64,000 nucleotides of DNA, taken from positions 1-64,000 of the forward strand of contig CABVBU010000005.1 of assembly GCA_902496665.1 (NCBI GenBank), given 5' to 3'. This DNA comes from an uncultured Clostridium sp. (GTDB lineage Bacteria; Bacillota; Clostridia; Lachnospirales; Lachnospiraceae). The position numbers and the translations under genes are program-made. Below are positions 7,950 to 16,849 of this stretch, one piece after another; position 1 is the first letter of the stretch, and every line of letters starts with the position of its first letter. The notes beneath the pieces are model-generated. The model ran no database searches. It saw nothing but the letters and a program-made list of their open reading frames with translations, and was not told the DNA's origin.

Positions 7950-8849
7950 TTATAAATCCCCCTTATAAACGCCTGCTGCTTTTGCCATGGCGAGTGTTCT
8001 CTTTGCTCCGTCGTAGAATGCGATGTCGATCATTTTCCCGTCAACGGTGAAGACGCCGATTCCCTTTGCCTTCTTATCATCGATCTCGCGGACAACCTTC
8101 TCTGCGAAGATGATCTCTTTTTCCGACGGTGTGAAGATCTTGTGGACAATGGCGATCTGTCTCGGGTTTACGAGTGACTTTCCGTCGAAGCCCATCATCT
8201 TGATCATTCTCGTCTCATTCTCGAAACCTTCCATATCGTCAAGGTTTGTGAACACCGTATCCCAGCACTGAACACCTGCCGCTCTCGCTGCCATGATCAT
8301 ATGCTGTCTCGCTCCCATGAGCTCCACCCCGGTACCGGTGATCGTTGTCTGAAGGTCTTTTGTGTAATCGCCGCCGGATAAGGCGATTCCGATGAGTCTG
8401 TCGGAGGACTGACATACCTCTAAGGCATTTAAAACGCCTTTGCAGGACTCTAAGGCTGCCATTAAAAGCGTGCTTCCCTCCGGGCGTCCAAACTCTTTCT
8501 CTGCCGCAAGGACATGCTCCTCAACGGTCTTAACATCCTGTGCTGTCTCGGTCTTTGCGATACGGATCGTATCGGCACCTCCGGCAACACAGACACGAAT
8601 ATCCTCTTTCCAGTGCGGGGTGTCAAGACCATTGATTCTTACGACTCTCTCAACACCGCGGTAATCGATCTCCTGAAGTGCATGATATAAGGAATATCTC
8701 GCTGCGTCCTTCTGGTTCTCCGCAACTGCGTCCTCAAGGTCCAACATGATGGAGTCCGGTTTGTAGATGTACGGATCCTTGATGAGGCCCGGTTTCTGGC
8801 AGTTTAAAAACATCATGGATCTTCTTAAGCGTTTTTTATTCGGATGCAT
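7950..8849 (-). CDS. citE: Citrate lyase beta subunit (citryl-ACP lyase)
   Basis: A 299-residue HpcH/HpaI-fold aldolase that cleaves citryl-ACP to acetyl-ACP and oxaloacetate. Visible family segments are RRSMMFLNCQKPGL, IMLDLEDAVAENQK, RINGLDTPHW, and MAALESCKGVLNA. The start is ATG 8849 (MHPNKKRLRR), overlapping the citD stop as TAATG; the 21 extra codons possible upstream run through citD. The order citD-citE-citF matches known citrate lyase operons. No citC (acetate:ACP ligase) or citG is in the window. Confidence 0.96.
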   Translation of the reverse strand: MHPNKKRLRRSMMFLNCQKPGLIKDPYIYKPDSIMLDLEDAVAENQKDAARYSLYHALQEIDYRGVERVVRINGLDTPHWKEDIRVCVAGGADTIRIAKTETAQDVKTVEEHVLAAEKEFGRPEGSTLLMAALESCKGVLNALEVCQSSDRLIGIALSGGDYTKDLQTTITGTGVELMGARQHMIMAARAAGVQCWDTVFTNLDDMEGFENETRMIKMMGFDGKSLVNPRQIAIVHKIFTPSEKEIIFAEKVVREIDDKKAKGIGVFTVDGKMIDIAFYDGAKRTLAMAKAAGVYKGDL

Positions 8850-9148
8850 TATTTGATGACACCTCCCCACGGAAGATTTTCGGTGATGCCGTTGGAACGG
8901 TAAACCGCACACTCAACTCTCGCCTTTAAGGTACAGTCGAGAGCTCCTTTATCGAAGATCGTGACCTTCGCGTTGTCAACACCGAGACGGTCCAGAGTCT
9001 CTAATGTGACTTTTCTGATCTGTCTGCCGTACTGATGGATCACACTGCTCTCGATGGTGAGCTCGATCGTTCCATCGCCCGGTTCAACAGTGACCTGAGC
9101 ATCGCTGGATTCCAGTGTGCCGGCCATGGCTGTCTTCTTGATTTCCAT
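8849..9148 (-). CDS. citD: Citrate lyase acyl carrier protein (gamma subunit)
   Basis: A 99-residue ACP that carries the 2'-(5''-phosphoribosyl)-3'-dephospho-CoA prosthetic group. The attachment Ser lies in the motif AGTLESSDAQV near residue 14, and the C-terminal part (ALDCTLKARVECAVYR) is typical of CitD. The ATG at 9148 has a GGAGG site 6 nt upstream; an earlier ATG at 9202 would add 18 atypical residues. It is the first gene of citDEF and is read from a promoter at about 9320-9349, divergent from the LysR gene. Confidence 0.95.
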   Translation of the reverse strand: MEIKKTAMAGTLESSDAQVTVEPGDGTIELTIESSVIHQYGRQIRKVTLETLDRLGVDNAKVTIFDKGALDCTLKARVECAVYRSNGITENLPWGGVIK

Positions 9149-9319
9149 ATAATCCCTCCTGTGATCATTCACGGTCTGCTGCCATTTTTTAGGTGGCCGC
9201 ATGGTCCGCTGCTGCCATTTCTATGTATGTCTTGCCGCCGGACCTTCCGTTTTCTTTTATGCAGGATGCACAAATTCGCTTTTGTTTCCCGCTTGAGTTC
9301 TATTACTTTCTATGGCTTT

Positions 9320-9349
9320 ACTATATCACTTGTATTTTTTTTAATCCAA
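9320..9349 (-). promoter_or_regulatory. Candidate promoter for citDEF
   Basis: Minus strand TTGGAT, an 18-bp spacer with an A8 run, and TATAGT, about 170 nt before citD. The non-ideal -35 and 18-bp spacing suit a promoter that needs an activator such as the divergent LysR protein. Confidence 0.5.
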
Positions 9350-9375
9350 TACATATCCGTCTATAGTGAATATAG
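9331..9375. promoter_or_regulatory. Two inverted repeats, candidate LysR operators
   Basis: TGTATT and AATACA face each other across 11 nt (9331-9353), and CTATA and TATAG across 5 nt (9361-9375). Both are AT-rich dyads of the type bound by LysR regulators, in the divergent gap between citD and lysR. The second lies just upstream of the citDEF -35 box, the usual activation site. The rest of the 379-nt gap holds only the two promoters. Confidence 0.45.
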
Positions 9376-9417
9376 GAGAATTCTTATGAGAGAGATTGCT
9401 TTGTCCTTTTCCGCACG

Positions 9418-9446
9418 TTGAATTTTCAATCGTGATATGATAGAAT
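9418..9446 (+). promoter_or_regulatory. Candidate promoter for LysR gene
   Basis: TTGAAT, 17 bp, TAGAAT on the plus strand, about 80 nt before the LysR ATG at 9528. Confidence 0.6.
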
Positions 9447-9527
9447 ATAGAAACGCAAAATATCAGGGAAATTCAGTTGGAATGGTGTATTTTTTACAAA
9501 TCTGTTCTGGAAAGGGGCGCCCCTCTC

Positions 9528-10442
9528 ATGAATGAAAAACACATGCAGTATGTTCTGACCGTCTTAAAGGAAGGCAGCTTTACGAGCGCGGCAAAGAAGC
9601 TCTATATCTCCCAGCCCTCTTTGAGCCAGATCATAAAGACAGCGGAAAGCAATCTTGGCGCTCCGATCTTTAACCGTTCCACGGAGCCCATCACACTGAC
9701 TCCTGCGGGGCAGCTCTATGTGGAAGCCGCGAGACAGGTGACGACGATCTCCACAAACCTGAAGAAGCAGGTGGAAGAACTCAGCAATGAGGAATTCGGA
9801 AAGATCCGTCTTGGTATCTCTGTCCAGCGCGGCATGGAGCTTTTACCGGAATTATATCCGCGTTTTAAAAAACGATTCCCTCATGTGGAGATCGAGCTTC
9901 ACGAGCAGGGGTCCGCGACGATGGAAAAAAGTGTTCTGGAGGGGGAGGTCGGAATCGCACTCCTGACCACGTTTCCGAAGCATGCGGATCTATATTATGA
10001 TCTAATTCAGGAGGAACAGCTCATTCTCATCGTAAACAGAGACTGCGCACTCGCAAAACGGATCCTGCCCGGAACGCCTATCGATATTATAGAGGCAAAG
10101 GATGAGACCTTTGTCTCCAGCCGCCCCGGACACTCTGTCCGGTCGATTCAGGACGCTCTCTTCATCACAAGAGATATGAAGCCGAAGATCGATCTTGAGA
10201 CGATCAGCATTGAGATCGGAAAACATGTGGTTGCATCGAGCCCCGTTGTTATGGCGTGTCCCGATGCCTATGTGGATACCTCCAACTCACCGGAATCCCC
10301 TTACTTTTCCTATCCGATCCTCGGTGTAGAGAATCCGCGGCACTTTTACGCCTGCTACCGGAAGGACATGTATCTGACAAAATATATGAAGGGATTCCTT
10401 GAGATCCTGCATGCGCTCCGCAATCCGGCAAAAAACGCTTAA
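9528..10442 (+). CDS. LysR-family transcriptional regulator, divergent from citDEF
   Basis: A 304-residue regulator. The N-terminal winged helix-turn-helix covers residues 1-60 (FTSAAKKLYISQPSLSQIIK is the recognition region). The C-terminal periplasmic-binding-like effector domain begins near residue 90 (KIRLGISVQRGMELLPELY). The start ATG 9528 has an AAAGGGG site 10 nt upstream; 17 extra upstream codons are possible but lack one. Its place, divergent from citDEF and followed 45 nt later by citX, suggests that it controls citrate fermentation, probably activating with citrate or a related acid as effector. That role is inferred from position. Confidence 0.9.
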   Translation: MNEKHMQYVLTVLKEGSFTSAAKKLYISQPSLSQIIKTAESNLGAPIFNRSTEPITLTPAGQLYVEAARQVTTISTNLKKQVEELSNEEFGKIRLGISVQRGMELLPELYPRFKKRFPHVEIELHEQGSATMEKSVLEGEVGIALLTTFPKHADLYYDLIQEEQLILIVNRDCALAKRILPGTPIDIIEAKDETFVSSRPGHSVRSIQDALFITRDMKPKIDLETISIEIGKHVVASSPVVMACPDAYVDTSNSPESPYFSYPILGVENPRHFYACYRKDMYLTKYMKGFLEILHALRNPAKNA

Positions 10443-10487
10443 CGGATCCTGCACGGAGTCTCCGTATTTTCAGAATTTGAGGTTTTT

Positions 10488-11123
10488 ATGGAACAATTTT
10501 TTTTGAGTGATACAGAAATAGAAGAATTAAAACAGTTTATCGGTGCGGATGCCGAACTGCCGGATATGCTGAATGCCAGAGAGCGGCGTGTCTGGGTACA
10601 GGAGAAGCTTCTCTCGGAATATCCCGGAGTTCTCGTCTCCTTCACCCTGAATATTCCGGGACCGGTGAAGGTCCTGCCCTATGTACCGGAGGCCTTTGAT
10701 CTTGCGCTGAAGGAGATCTTACAGGTATTATCTGATTCCGGTATCCCGGTCTTAAAGCGCAACCTGATCCTGGATCGGACAGGTCCGGAGGCCTTCTTAT
10801 GCGTGGACGCGGATGCCCTTGATGTAAAGCGCCTGCTGGTGCCGTTGGAGGACACGTCAAAGCTTGGACGTCTTTACGATATCGACATCATCGGACGGGA
10901 TGGGAAAAAGATCTCCCGGAGTGATATCGGAAAACCGGGACGGACCTGTCTGCTCTGCGGACGCCCTGCGAGGGAGTGTTCCAGAAGCCGCACACATTCC
11001 GTGGCGGAACTGACAGCCGCGATCGAGGAAATTTTTAAGGAGAATATAGAGACAGCAGATTCCGCATTCACGGTTTTTGACGTTTCAGACGGAGCTGTTG
11101 TCAGAAAGGAACCACAACAATAA
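10488..11123 (+). CDS. citX: Apo-citrate lyase phosphoribosyl-dephospho-CoA transferase
   Basis: A 211-residue CitX that attaches the triphosphoribosyl-dephospho-CoA prosthetic group to the Ser of CitD. The diagnostic C-terminal block is present: GRLYDIDIIGRDG, KISRSDIG, then TCLLCGRPARECSRSR with paired cysteines and HSVAEL. It lies on the opposite strand from citDEF, behind the LysR gene, instead of between citF and citG as in enterobacteria. CitG, which makes the precursor, is not nearby. The stop codon overlaps the start of rqcH (TAATG). Confidence 0.93.
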   Translation: MEQFFLSDTEIEELKQFIGADAELPDMLNARERRVWVQEKLLSEYPGVLVSFTLNIPGPVKVLPYVPEAFDLALKEILQVLSDSGIPVLKRNLILDRTGPEAFLCVDADALDVKRLLVPLEDTSKLGRLYDIDIIGRDGKKISRSDIGKPGRTCLLCGRPARECSRSRTHSVAELTAAIEEIFKENIETADSAFTVFDVSDGAVVRKEPQQ

Positions 11124-12865
11124 TGGCATTTGACGGAATTGTGATCGCGAATCTGGTCCGCGATCTGAACGATAAGATCGTCTCCGGCAGGATCTCAAAG
11201 ATCGCCCAGCCGGAAAAGGACGAATTACTTTTTACGATAAAAGGAAACCGGGAGAACGTGCGGCTGCTGGTCTCAGCCAATGCAAGTCTCCCGCTTCTCT
11301 ATTTTACGGCAAACAATAAACCTAGCCCGATGACGGCCCCGAACTTCTGTATGCTCTTAAGAAAGCATATCGCAAATGGCAGGATCATCTCTGTCACCCA
11401 GCCGGGGCTGGAGCGAATCGTCCGGATCGAGGTGGAGCATCTTGATGAGATGGGCGACCTCAGAAGAAAGTTCATCGTGATCGAGCTCATGGGAAAACAC
11501 AGCAATATCATCTTCTGCGATGAGAATAACGTGATCCTTGACAGCATCAAGCATATCTCGGCTCAGGTAAGCTCCGTCCGGGAAGTTCTCCCGGGCAGAG
11601 ACTATTTTATCCCCCACTCCGGTGAGAAGAAGGATCCACTTACGATCACGGAAATGGAATTCAAGGAGCTTCTGCACAACACACCGCAGAATCTTTCCAA
11701 AGCGCTCTACATGGACCTTACAGGCTTGAGTCCCGTGGTTGCCGCAGAGATCTGCCATCTGGCATCCTTAGACGGGGATATCTCTGCGAAAGAGTTCTCC
11801 GATGCGGAACTCACCCATCTCTTCCACGCGTTCAACTGGATCATGGACGATATCCGCGAGGGCAATTTCACCCCGAATATTATCTACGAGGGAGAAAAAC
11901 CCATCGAATTTGCCGCTGTCCCTCTGACGATGATGGAAGGCGGAAATTACAGAACTGTGAAATTTGATTCCATCAGTGAGCTCCTCGAGCGGTACTACGC
12001 GGAGAAGAATACGGTATCACGGATCCACCAGAAGTCCACCGATCTTAGAAAGATCATCTCTAATGCGCTGGAGCGCAGTGTGCGAAAGCTGGATCTTCAG
12101 ACAAAGCAGCTCAAGGATACCGAAAAACGGGAAAAATACCGGATCTACGGAGAACTTTTGAATACCTACGGATATGGTCTCTCCGGCGGGGAAAAAAGTT
12201 TTAAATGTTTAAATTATTACGACAATACGGAAATTACGATCCCTCTGGATCCGACGATGACGGCACAGGAGAACGCGAAGCGGTATTTCGATAAGTACAA
12301 TAAACAGAAACGTACCTACGAGGCCGTCACGGAACAGCTCGCTCAGACAAAGGCGGAGATCGACCATCTGGAATCCATCAGTACCTCCATGGATATCGCA
12401 AGGCTGGAGGAGGATCTTGTACAGATCAAGGAAGAGCTTACGGAGTACGGCTATATCAAACGCCATTACACCGGCGGAAAAAAGGTAAAGGTCACAAGCC
12501 GCCCGTTCCACTACCTTTCCAGCGACGGATTCCATATCTACGTCGGAAAAAACAACTACCAGAATGAAGAACTCGACTTCAAGTTTGCCAACGGCGGCGA
12601 CTGGTGGTTTCACGCGAAGGGGATCCCGGGATCCCATGTCATCGTAAAGACTGAGGGAAAGGAACTGCCGGACCGCGTCTTCGAGGAAGCCGGAGCGCTG
12701 GCTGCCTACTACTCCAAGGGACGAGGGAACGAGAAGGTGGAGGTCGATTATATCCAGAGAAAGAATTTGAAAAAAGTTCCGGGTGCCGCACCTGGATTCG
12801 TTGTGTACCACACGAACTATTCTCTCATGGCTGTGCCGGGGATCACGGTACAGGAAGTGAAATAG
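11123..12865 (+). CDS. rqcH: Rqc2/RqcH homologue (NFACT, fibronectin-binding-like protein)
   Basis: A 580-residue NFACT protein that in Bacillus binds stalled 50S subunits and adds C-terminal alanine tails for degradation; older annotations call it a fibronectin-binding protein. NFACT-N starts MAFDGIVIANLVRDL; a coiled-coil pair lies around 290-440 (EKNTVSRIHQKSTDLRK, YEAVTEQLAQTKAEIDHLES). The NFACT-R domain near 465-570 contains VGKNNYQNEEL, GDWWFHAKGIPGSHVIVK and GRGNEKVEVDY. At the position of the functional D97-R98 pair of the Bacillus protein this one reads E97-R98 (GLERIVRI), a conservative change. The ATG overlaps the citX stop; a weak AAGGA lies 12 nt upstream. Confidence 0.93.
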   Translation: MAFDGIVIANLVRDLNDKIVSGRISKIAQPEKDELLFTIKGNRENVRLLVSANASLPLLYFTANNKPSPMTAPNFCMLLRKHIANGRIISVTQPGLERIVRIEVEHLDEMGDLRRKFIVIELMGKHSNIIFCDENNVILDSIKHISAQVSSVREVLPGRDYFIPHSGEKKDPLTITEMEFKELLHNTPQNLSKALYMDLTGLSPVVAAEICHLASLDGDISAKEFSDAELTHLFHAFNWIMDDIREGNFTPNIIYEGEKPIEFAAVPLTMMEGGNYRTVKFDSISELLERYYAEKNTVSRIHQKSTDLRKIISNALERSVRKLDLQTKQLKDTEKREKYRIYGELLNTYGYGLSGGEKSFKCLNYYDNTEITIPLDPTMTAQENAKRYFDKYNKQKRTYEAVTEQLAQTKAEIDHLESISTSMDIARLEEDLVQIKEELTEYGYIKRHYTGGKKVKVTSRPFHYLSSDGFHIYVGKNNYQNEELDFKFANGGDWWFHAKGIPGSHVIVKTEGKELPDRVFEEAGALAAYYSKGRGNEKVEVDYIQRKNLKKVPGAAPGFVVYHTNYSLMAVPGITVQEVK

Positions 12866-12916
12866 AAAATGCCCCAGAGCAGCACCGAATGTGCAAAGCT
12901 CTGAGGCATTTTTTCT
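12866..12916 (+). terminator. Terminator between rqcH and cbiC, probably bidirectional
   Basis: AAAATGCC(C)CAGAG pairs with CTCTGAGGCATTTT, followed by a T-run on the plus strand. The minus strand also ends in a T-rich stretch. It separates two convergent genes and closes both rqcH and the cobalamin operon. Confidence 0.8.
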
Positions 12917-12942
12917 ATATCTGTATTCCATCGTATATTCTT

Positions 12943-13629
12943 TTATCTCCCGCCAGCTTCATACAATAACGCGTTGCAGATCGCTGCCGCGATATTGCTG
13001 CCGCCTTTCCGTCCTCTTGCGACGATGGCCGGAACATCTGTCCTTAAGATCAGCTCTTTTGCTTCCACCACATTGACAAATCCCACCGGGACTCCGATGA
13101 TGAGCGCCGGGCGGATCTTTTTCTCTTCGATCAGCTCATAAAGGCGCATCAGGGCCGTCGGTGCGTTGCCCACCGCGTAGATGCATTCCGGATAAAGTCT
13201 TGCGGCCTTTTCCGCGCTGACCGCGGATCTTGTCATGCCGCTCTCCTTCGCCGCCGCTTTTACATCCTCATCCCCGATAAAGCAGTGCACATTGATCCCG
13301 AACTTTCCGGCCGCCGTTTTATTGATCCCTGATGCCGCCATCGTGGTGTCGGTGATGATAGGAAGTCCGCGTCGGATCGCTTCCTTCGCCTTTTCGATAG
13401 CACCATCCGTGATCGTCAGGGCGTCCCTGTAGGAGAAATCTGCCGTCGTGTGGATCACACGGCAGAGGACCGGCAGCGCCTCCGCCGGATAGGAGGAGAC
13501 GAACTCTTCACCCAGCTCCCCTTTTATGATCTCAAAGCTCTTCTTTTCGATCTCCATCGGACGGGTCGTCAGAAAGTCGATGCCTGTCCGCTTCTTTAAT
13601 TCTTCTGTCCAGTCGAGTCCGCTCATCAT
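12943..13629 (-). CDS. cbiC: Cobalt-precorrin-8 methylmutase
   Basis: A 228-residue CbiC/CobH, which moves the C11 methyl group to C12 to give cobyrinic acid. The catalytic His is in [11 protein letters not shown], and the glycine-rich signature [14 protein letters not shown] and the final [18 protein letters not shown] are intact. It is the last gene of the cobalamin cluster and overlaps the cbiP stop by 4 nt (ATGA). A second ATG directly after the first could also serve. Confidence 0.95.
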   Translation of the reverse strand: MMSGLDWTEELKKRTGIDFLTTRPMEIEKKSFEIIKGELGEEFVSSYPAEALPVLCRVIHTTADFSYRDALTITDGAIEKAKEAIRRGLPIITDTTMAASGINKTAAGKFGINVHCFIGDEDVKAAAKESGMTRSAVSAEKAARLYPECIYAVGNAPTALMRLYELIEEKKIRPALIIGVPVGFVNVVEAKELILRTDVPAIVARGRKGGSNIAAAICNALLYEAGGR

Positions 13630-15293
13630 ATCACATCCTTTCGCTCTAAGATCCGGTAGATCATATCCATATCGAGATTTTCCCGGATGATCTTTGCCAT
13701 TTTATCGTACTGTTCCTCTTTGTATTTTGCCATGGAAAAGGTCACTCCACTCTCGTATTCTTCCAGACGGACACCTTTCTGTTTTGCAAGGAAGTTACGA
13801 ACCACCATCTGCATCTCTTCCGTATCGAAAACGCCATGGACGTAGGTTCCGAATACATTTTTGTATATACAGCCATCGTCTTTTGTATCAGCTGTATAGT
13901 TGTTCGAACATTTGTTCTTAAATATGGCTGCATGTGAATTTTCATTCGTATCCAGCTCTGACTTCGCACCAGCTTCCGTGCCTGCGATAACTTTTACCCC
14001 TGCATTCATCTTTTCTGCAGTTCCATCACTGTAACAGATTTCCGAGAAATTTCTTCCACCATCCCGGATCGTCTCTCCCATATGGATCTCGTAGCCGGAG
14101 ATTGCAACCGGCTCTCCGGCTTCCGAAAATCTCGCAGTTCCTCTCACTCTTGTTCTCGTCTTCTTCTCCGCAAAGATCGTCCGGATCGGTAAGAGCTCCA
14201 TTCCACGCATGGTTCCGCCCTCCTCGACTCCGTGGGGATCGTCGAGGCTTGTTCCTAACATCTGGAATCCACCGCACACACCGATAACAGGAGTTCCCTT
14301 TCCTGCCATCCGTGTGATCACTGCCTCCAGCCCGTTCTGGCGGAGCCACTTGAGATCCCCCATCGTATTCTTTGTTCCGGGTATGATAATGAGATCGGAT
14401 CCTGTCAGTTCCTCCGGCCGGCTTACATAGGAAAGAGCAATTCCCGGAAGGCGCTCAAGGGAATTGAAGTCCGTGAAGTTGGAGATCCGGGGAAGTCTTA
14501 CTACAGCAACCTTTGCAAACGCCTCATGTCCGGACCGGTCGAGAAGCGGCCCTGAGCCGTGTTTTCCGATCAGGCGCTCCGAGAGACTGTCCTCATCATC
14601 CACATCCACATCCATATATGGGATCACACCCGCGAACGGGATCCGGATCCTCTCATAGAGCATGGAAAGGCCCGGTTTTAAGATCTCCTTATCGCCGCGG
14701 AATTTGTTGATCACAAAGGCGCGGATCCGTTTTCTCTCCTCCTCTGTCAAAAGTGCCGCTGTTCCATAAAGCTGGGCGAAGACTCCGCCCCGGTCGATAT
14801 CTCCCGCAAGAAGAACCGGCGCATCGAGCATCTCGGCAAGTCCCATGTTCACGATATCGTTCTCCCTGAGGTTGATCTCTGCCGGACTTCCGGCACCCTC
14901 CACGACGATCACATCGTACCTGGATGCCAGAGTGTTGTAAGCGTCCATGATATCCGGGATCAGGCTCTTTTTCATCTTAAAATATTCTGCCGCTGGATAA
15001 TTTCCCCTGACTTCTCCGTTTACGATGAGCTGGGAACCCATGTTCGAGGTTGGTTTTAAGAGGATCGGATTCATCGCCGCCTCGGGTTCGATTCCAGCCG
15101 CCTCCGCCTGCATGACCTGAGCGCGTCCCATCTCAAGACCGTCCTTTGTGATGTAGGAATTTAACGCCATATTCTGGGATTTAAACGGGGCAGTCTTGAG
15201 CCCGTCCTGTTTAAAGATCCGACAGAGTCCCGCCGCGAGAAAGCTTTTCCCCGCATTCGACATCGTTCCCTGAATCATGATTACTTTTGCCAA
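13626..15293 (-). CDS. cbiP: Cobyric acid synthase (glutamine amidotransferase)
   Basis: A 555-residue CbiP/CobQ that amidates four carboxylates of adenosylcobyrinic a,c-diamide. The N-terminal ATP-binding domain begins [18 protein letters not shown]; the amidotransferase domain has its Cys in [11 protein letters not shown] and the catalytic His in TYVHGVFD. The start is TTG 15293 with a GGAGG site 7 nt upstream; a GTG 36 nt earlier lacks one. The family is about 490-510 residues; the excess is a hydrophilic, AT-rich insert between about 435 and 490 (including [17 protein letters not shown]) inside the amidotransferase domain, which I do not recognise. Confidence 0.93.
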   Translation of the reverse strand: MAKVIMIQGTMSNAGKSFLAAGLCRIFKQDGLKTAPFKSQNMALNSYITKDGLEMGRAQVMQAEAAGIEPEAAMNPILLKPTSNMGSQLIVNGEVRGNYPAAEYFKMKKSLIPDIMDAYNTLASRYDVIVVEGAGSPAEINLRENDIVNMGLAEMLDAPVLLAGDIDRGGVFAQLYGTAALLTEEERKRIRAFVINKFRGDKEILKPGLSMLYERIRIPFAGVIPYMDVDVDDEDSLSERLIGKHGSGPLLDRSGHEAFAKVAVVRLPRISNFTDFNSLERLPGIALSYVSRPEELTGSDLIIIPGTKNTMGDLKWLRQNGLEAVITRMAGKGTPVIGVCGGFQMLGTSLDDPHGVEEGGTMRGMELLPIRTIFAEKKTRTRVRGTARFSEAGEPVAISGYEIHMGETIRDGGRNFSEICYSDGTAEKMNAGVKVIAGTEAGAKSELDTNENSHAAIFKNKCSNNYTADTKDDGCIYKNVFGTYVHGVFDTEEMQMVVRNFLAKQKGVRLEEYESGVTFSMAKYKEEQYDKMAKIIRENLDMDMIYRILERKDVI

Positions 15294-15398
15294 TGTGATT
15301 CCTCCATAGTTCTGCAGCCGTTTTAACACAATTTATTATTGTATACATTCTGCACTACAACTGCTGCCATATCCTGTTTCTATGTCTGTAAGCCATCT

Positions 15399-16385
15399 TT
15401 ATAATAAATTGAGAACCGTTTCCACCACCGCACAGAGCCCCATAAGGATCCATGATGTCCGGTAAAGAAGCTTATTCGCCCGCGGAATATCCTCGATCTC
15501 CACCGGCCGCAGATCATCCCCGATATACTTCTTCTTCACAAGCTTCCCGAAATACCAGGCGTCTCCCGCAAGGCGGATCCTCAGTGATCCTGCGCAGACC
15601 GATTCCGTCTGGGCGGAATTCGGGCTTGCGTGGTTGAAGCGGTCCCTTAAAAAGATCTCCTTCGCGTGGGGACCGTCAAATTCATGATCTTTTGACGGCA
15701 GATAGGACGCGAAGATCATGACCCAGGCGCAAAGTCTCGCCGGGATAAAATTCAGGACATCGTCCAGTTTCGCCGCCGCCCGGCCAAGATAAAGATACTT
15801 GTCGTTCTTGTATCCCACCATGGAATCCATGGTGTTAACTGCCTTGTATACCCAGCCGAGAACTGGGCCGCCGAGAGCCATATAAAAAAGCGGGGCTGCG
15901 ACACCATCCGAAGTATTTTCCGCTACAGTTTCCACCGCCGCTTTCGTGACTCCCGTCATGTCGAGACGTTCCGTATCACGGCCCACGATCATGGAGACCG
16001 CGTACCGGGCTGCCTTAAGATCATCCTTTTCCAACTCCCTGTATACCTTCATGCTCTCAAACTTCAATGACTTCACCGCAAAAAGCTGATAGCATAAGAT
16101 TACAGAAGCGAAAAATTTCAGCCACGGTGCGACCCGTCCGCAGGCATATAGAATGCCGCCGGATACCACCGCCGTCGTCCCTGTCACAAAAATCACGAGG
16201 ACGACACCTCCCGCAAGCAATGCCCGTTCCCCGTCTCCGAAAACTCTCCGTATTCCTTTTTCCAGAAAACTGATATATGCCCCGATCAGCCGCACCGGAT
16301 GGTACAGCCAGTGCGGATCTCCGAGAACCTGATCCAGCAGAAATCCAAGCACGATCACCGCCAGAAGTTCCATTCTGTCTATCAT
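15399..16385 (-). CDS. cbiB: Adenosylcobinamide-phosphate synthase
   Basis: A 328-residue integral membrane protein of the CbiB/CobD family, which joins adenosylcobyric acid to aminopropanol or its phosphate. Segments typical of the family are LGFLLDQVLGDPHWLYHPVRLIG at the N-terminus, ENTSDGVAAPLFYMALGGP, and FNHASPNSAQTESVCAGSL. Several membrane helices are visible. It sits between a small membrane protein and cbiP, with gaps of 128 and 105 nt that hold nothing recognisable. Confidence 0.94.
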   Translation of the reverse strand: MIDRMELLAVIVLGFLLDQVLGDPHWLYHPVRLIGAYISFLEKGIRRVFGDGERALLAGGVVLVIFVTGTTAVVSGGILYACGRVAPWLKFFASVILCYQLFAVKSLKFESMKVYRELEKDDLKAARYAVSMIVGRDTERLDMTGVTKAAVETVAENTSDGVAAPLFYMALGGPVLGWVYKAVNTMDSMVGYKNDKYLYLGRAAAKLDDVLNFIPARLCAWVMIFASYLPSKDHEFDGPHAKEIFLRDRFNHASPNSAQTESVCAGSLRIRLAGDAWYFGKLVKKKYIGDDLRPVEIEDIPRANKLLYRTSWILMGLCAVVETVLNLL

Positions 16386-16513
16386 GTAAATTCTTCCTTA
16401 CCTGCCGTAATTTTCCTGTTTTCAGCTGCATAAACGAAACTATGTTTCCATACGCATGTGAGCCTGACGTCCTTTTCCCCGCGGACAAAAAATTCAGGAA
16501 TCCTTTACGGACT

Positions 16514-16804
16514 CTATTTCAAATATTTTCCGTTATTCTTATATGCCATGATGATAATAACCACCGTCAGCACAAGAAATGCCGCCAGCCATAAAACTGC
16601 CGGAAATACGCTGCATCGGTACATAACAAAAAATGCCAGATCCAGTCCCCAGAGCATCTTTGTGACTCCCTCTGTGTGGCACCATTTCGCCCGCTCTTCG
16701 TCCTCCACAAGAATCTTTGAGCTGATCGGCGTGTAGATGCCGCTTACGACCAGCGCACCGTAGATCAGAAATCCAATGCTGCATACAGATAATAAAAGTA
16801 TCAT
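16514..16804 (-). CDS. Small membrane protein of unknown function in the cobalamin operon
   Basis: A 96-residue protein with three hydrophobic helices: residues 1-25, roughly 47-66, and 68-86. The loop between the first two is charged (KILVEDEERAKWCHTEG). A GGGAGAG site lies 7 nt before the ATG, so it is likely translated. It lies 45 nt after cobC and 128 nt before cbiB on the same strand. It has no metal-binding clusters of the kind expected in cobalt transporters. The layout (helix, short charged loop, two helices, basic tail) resembles the small DUF3784-type proteins, but I cannot confirm the match. A role in cobalamin synthesis is suggested only by position. Confidence 0.65.
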   Translation of the reverse strand: MILLLSVCSIGFLIYGALVVSGIYTPISSKILVEDEERAKWCHTEGVTKMLWGLDLAFFVMYRCSVFPAVLWLAAFLVLTVVIIIMAYKNNGKYLK

Positions 16805-16849
16805 GTTTTTACTCTCCCTTCATCTTTCCTTTACACTTTTCGTTATCGA

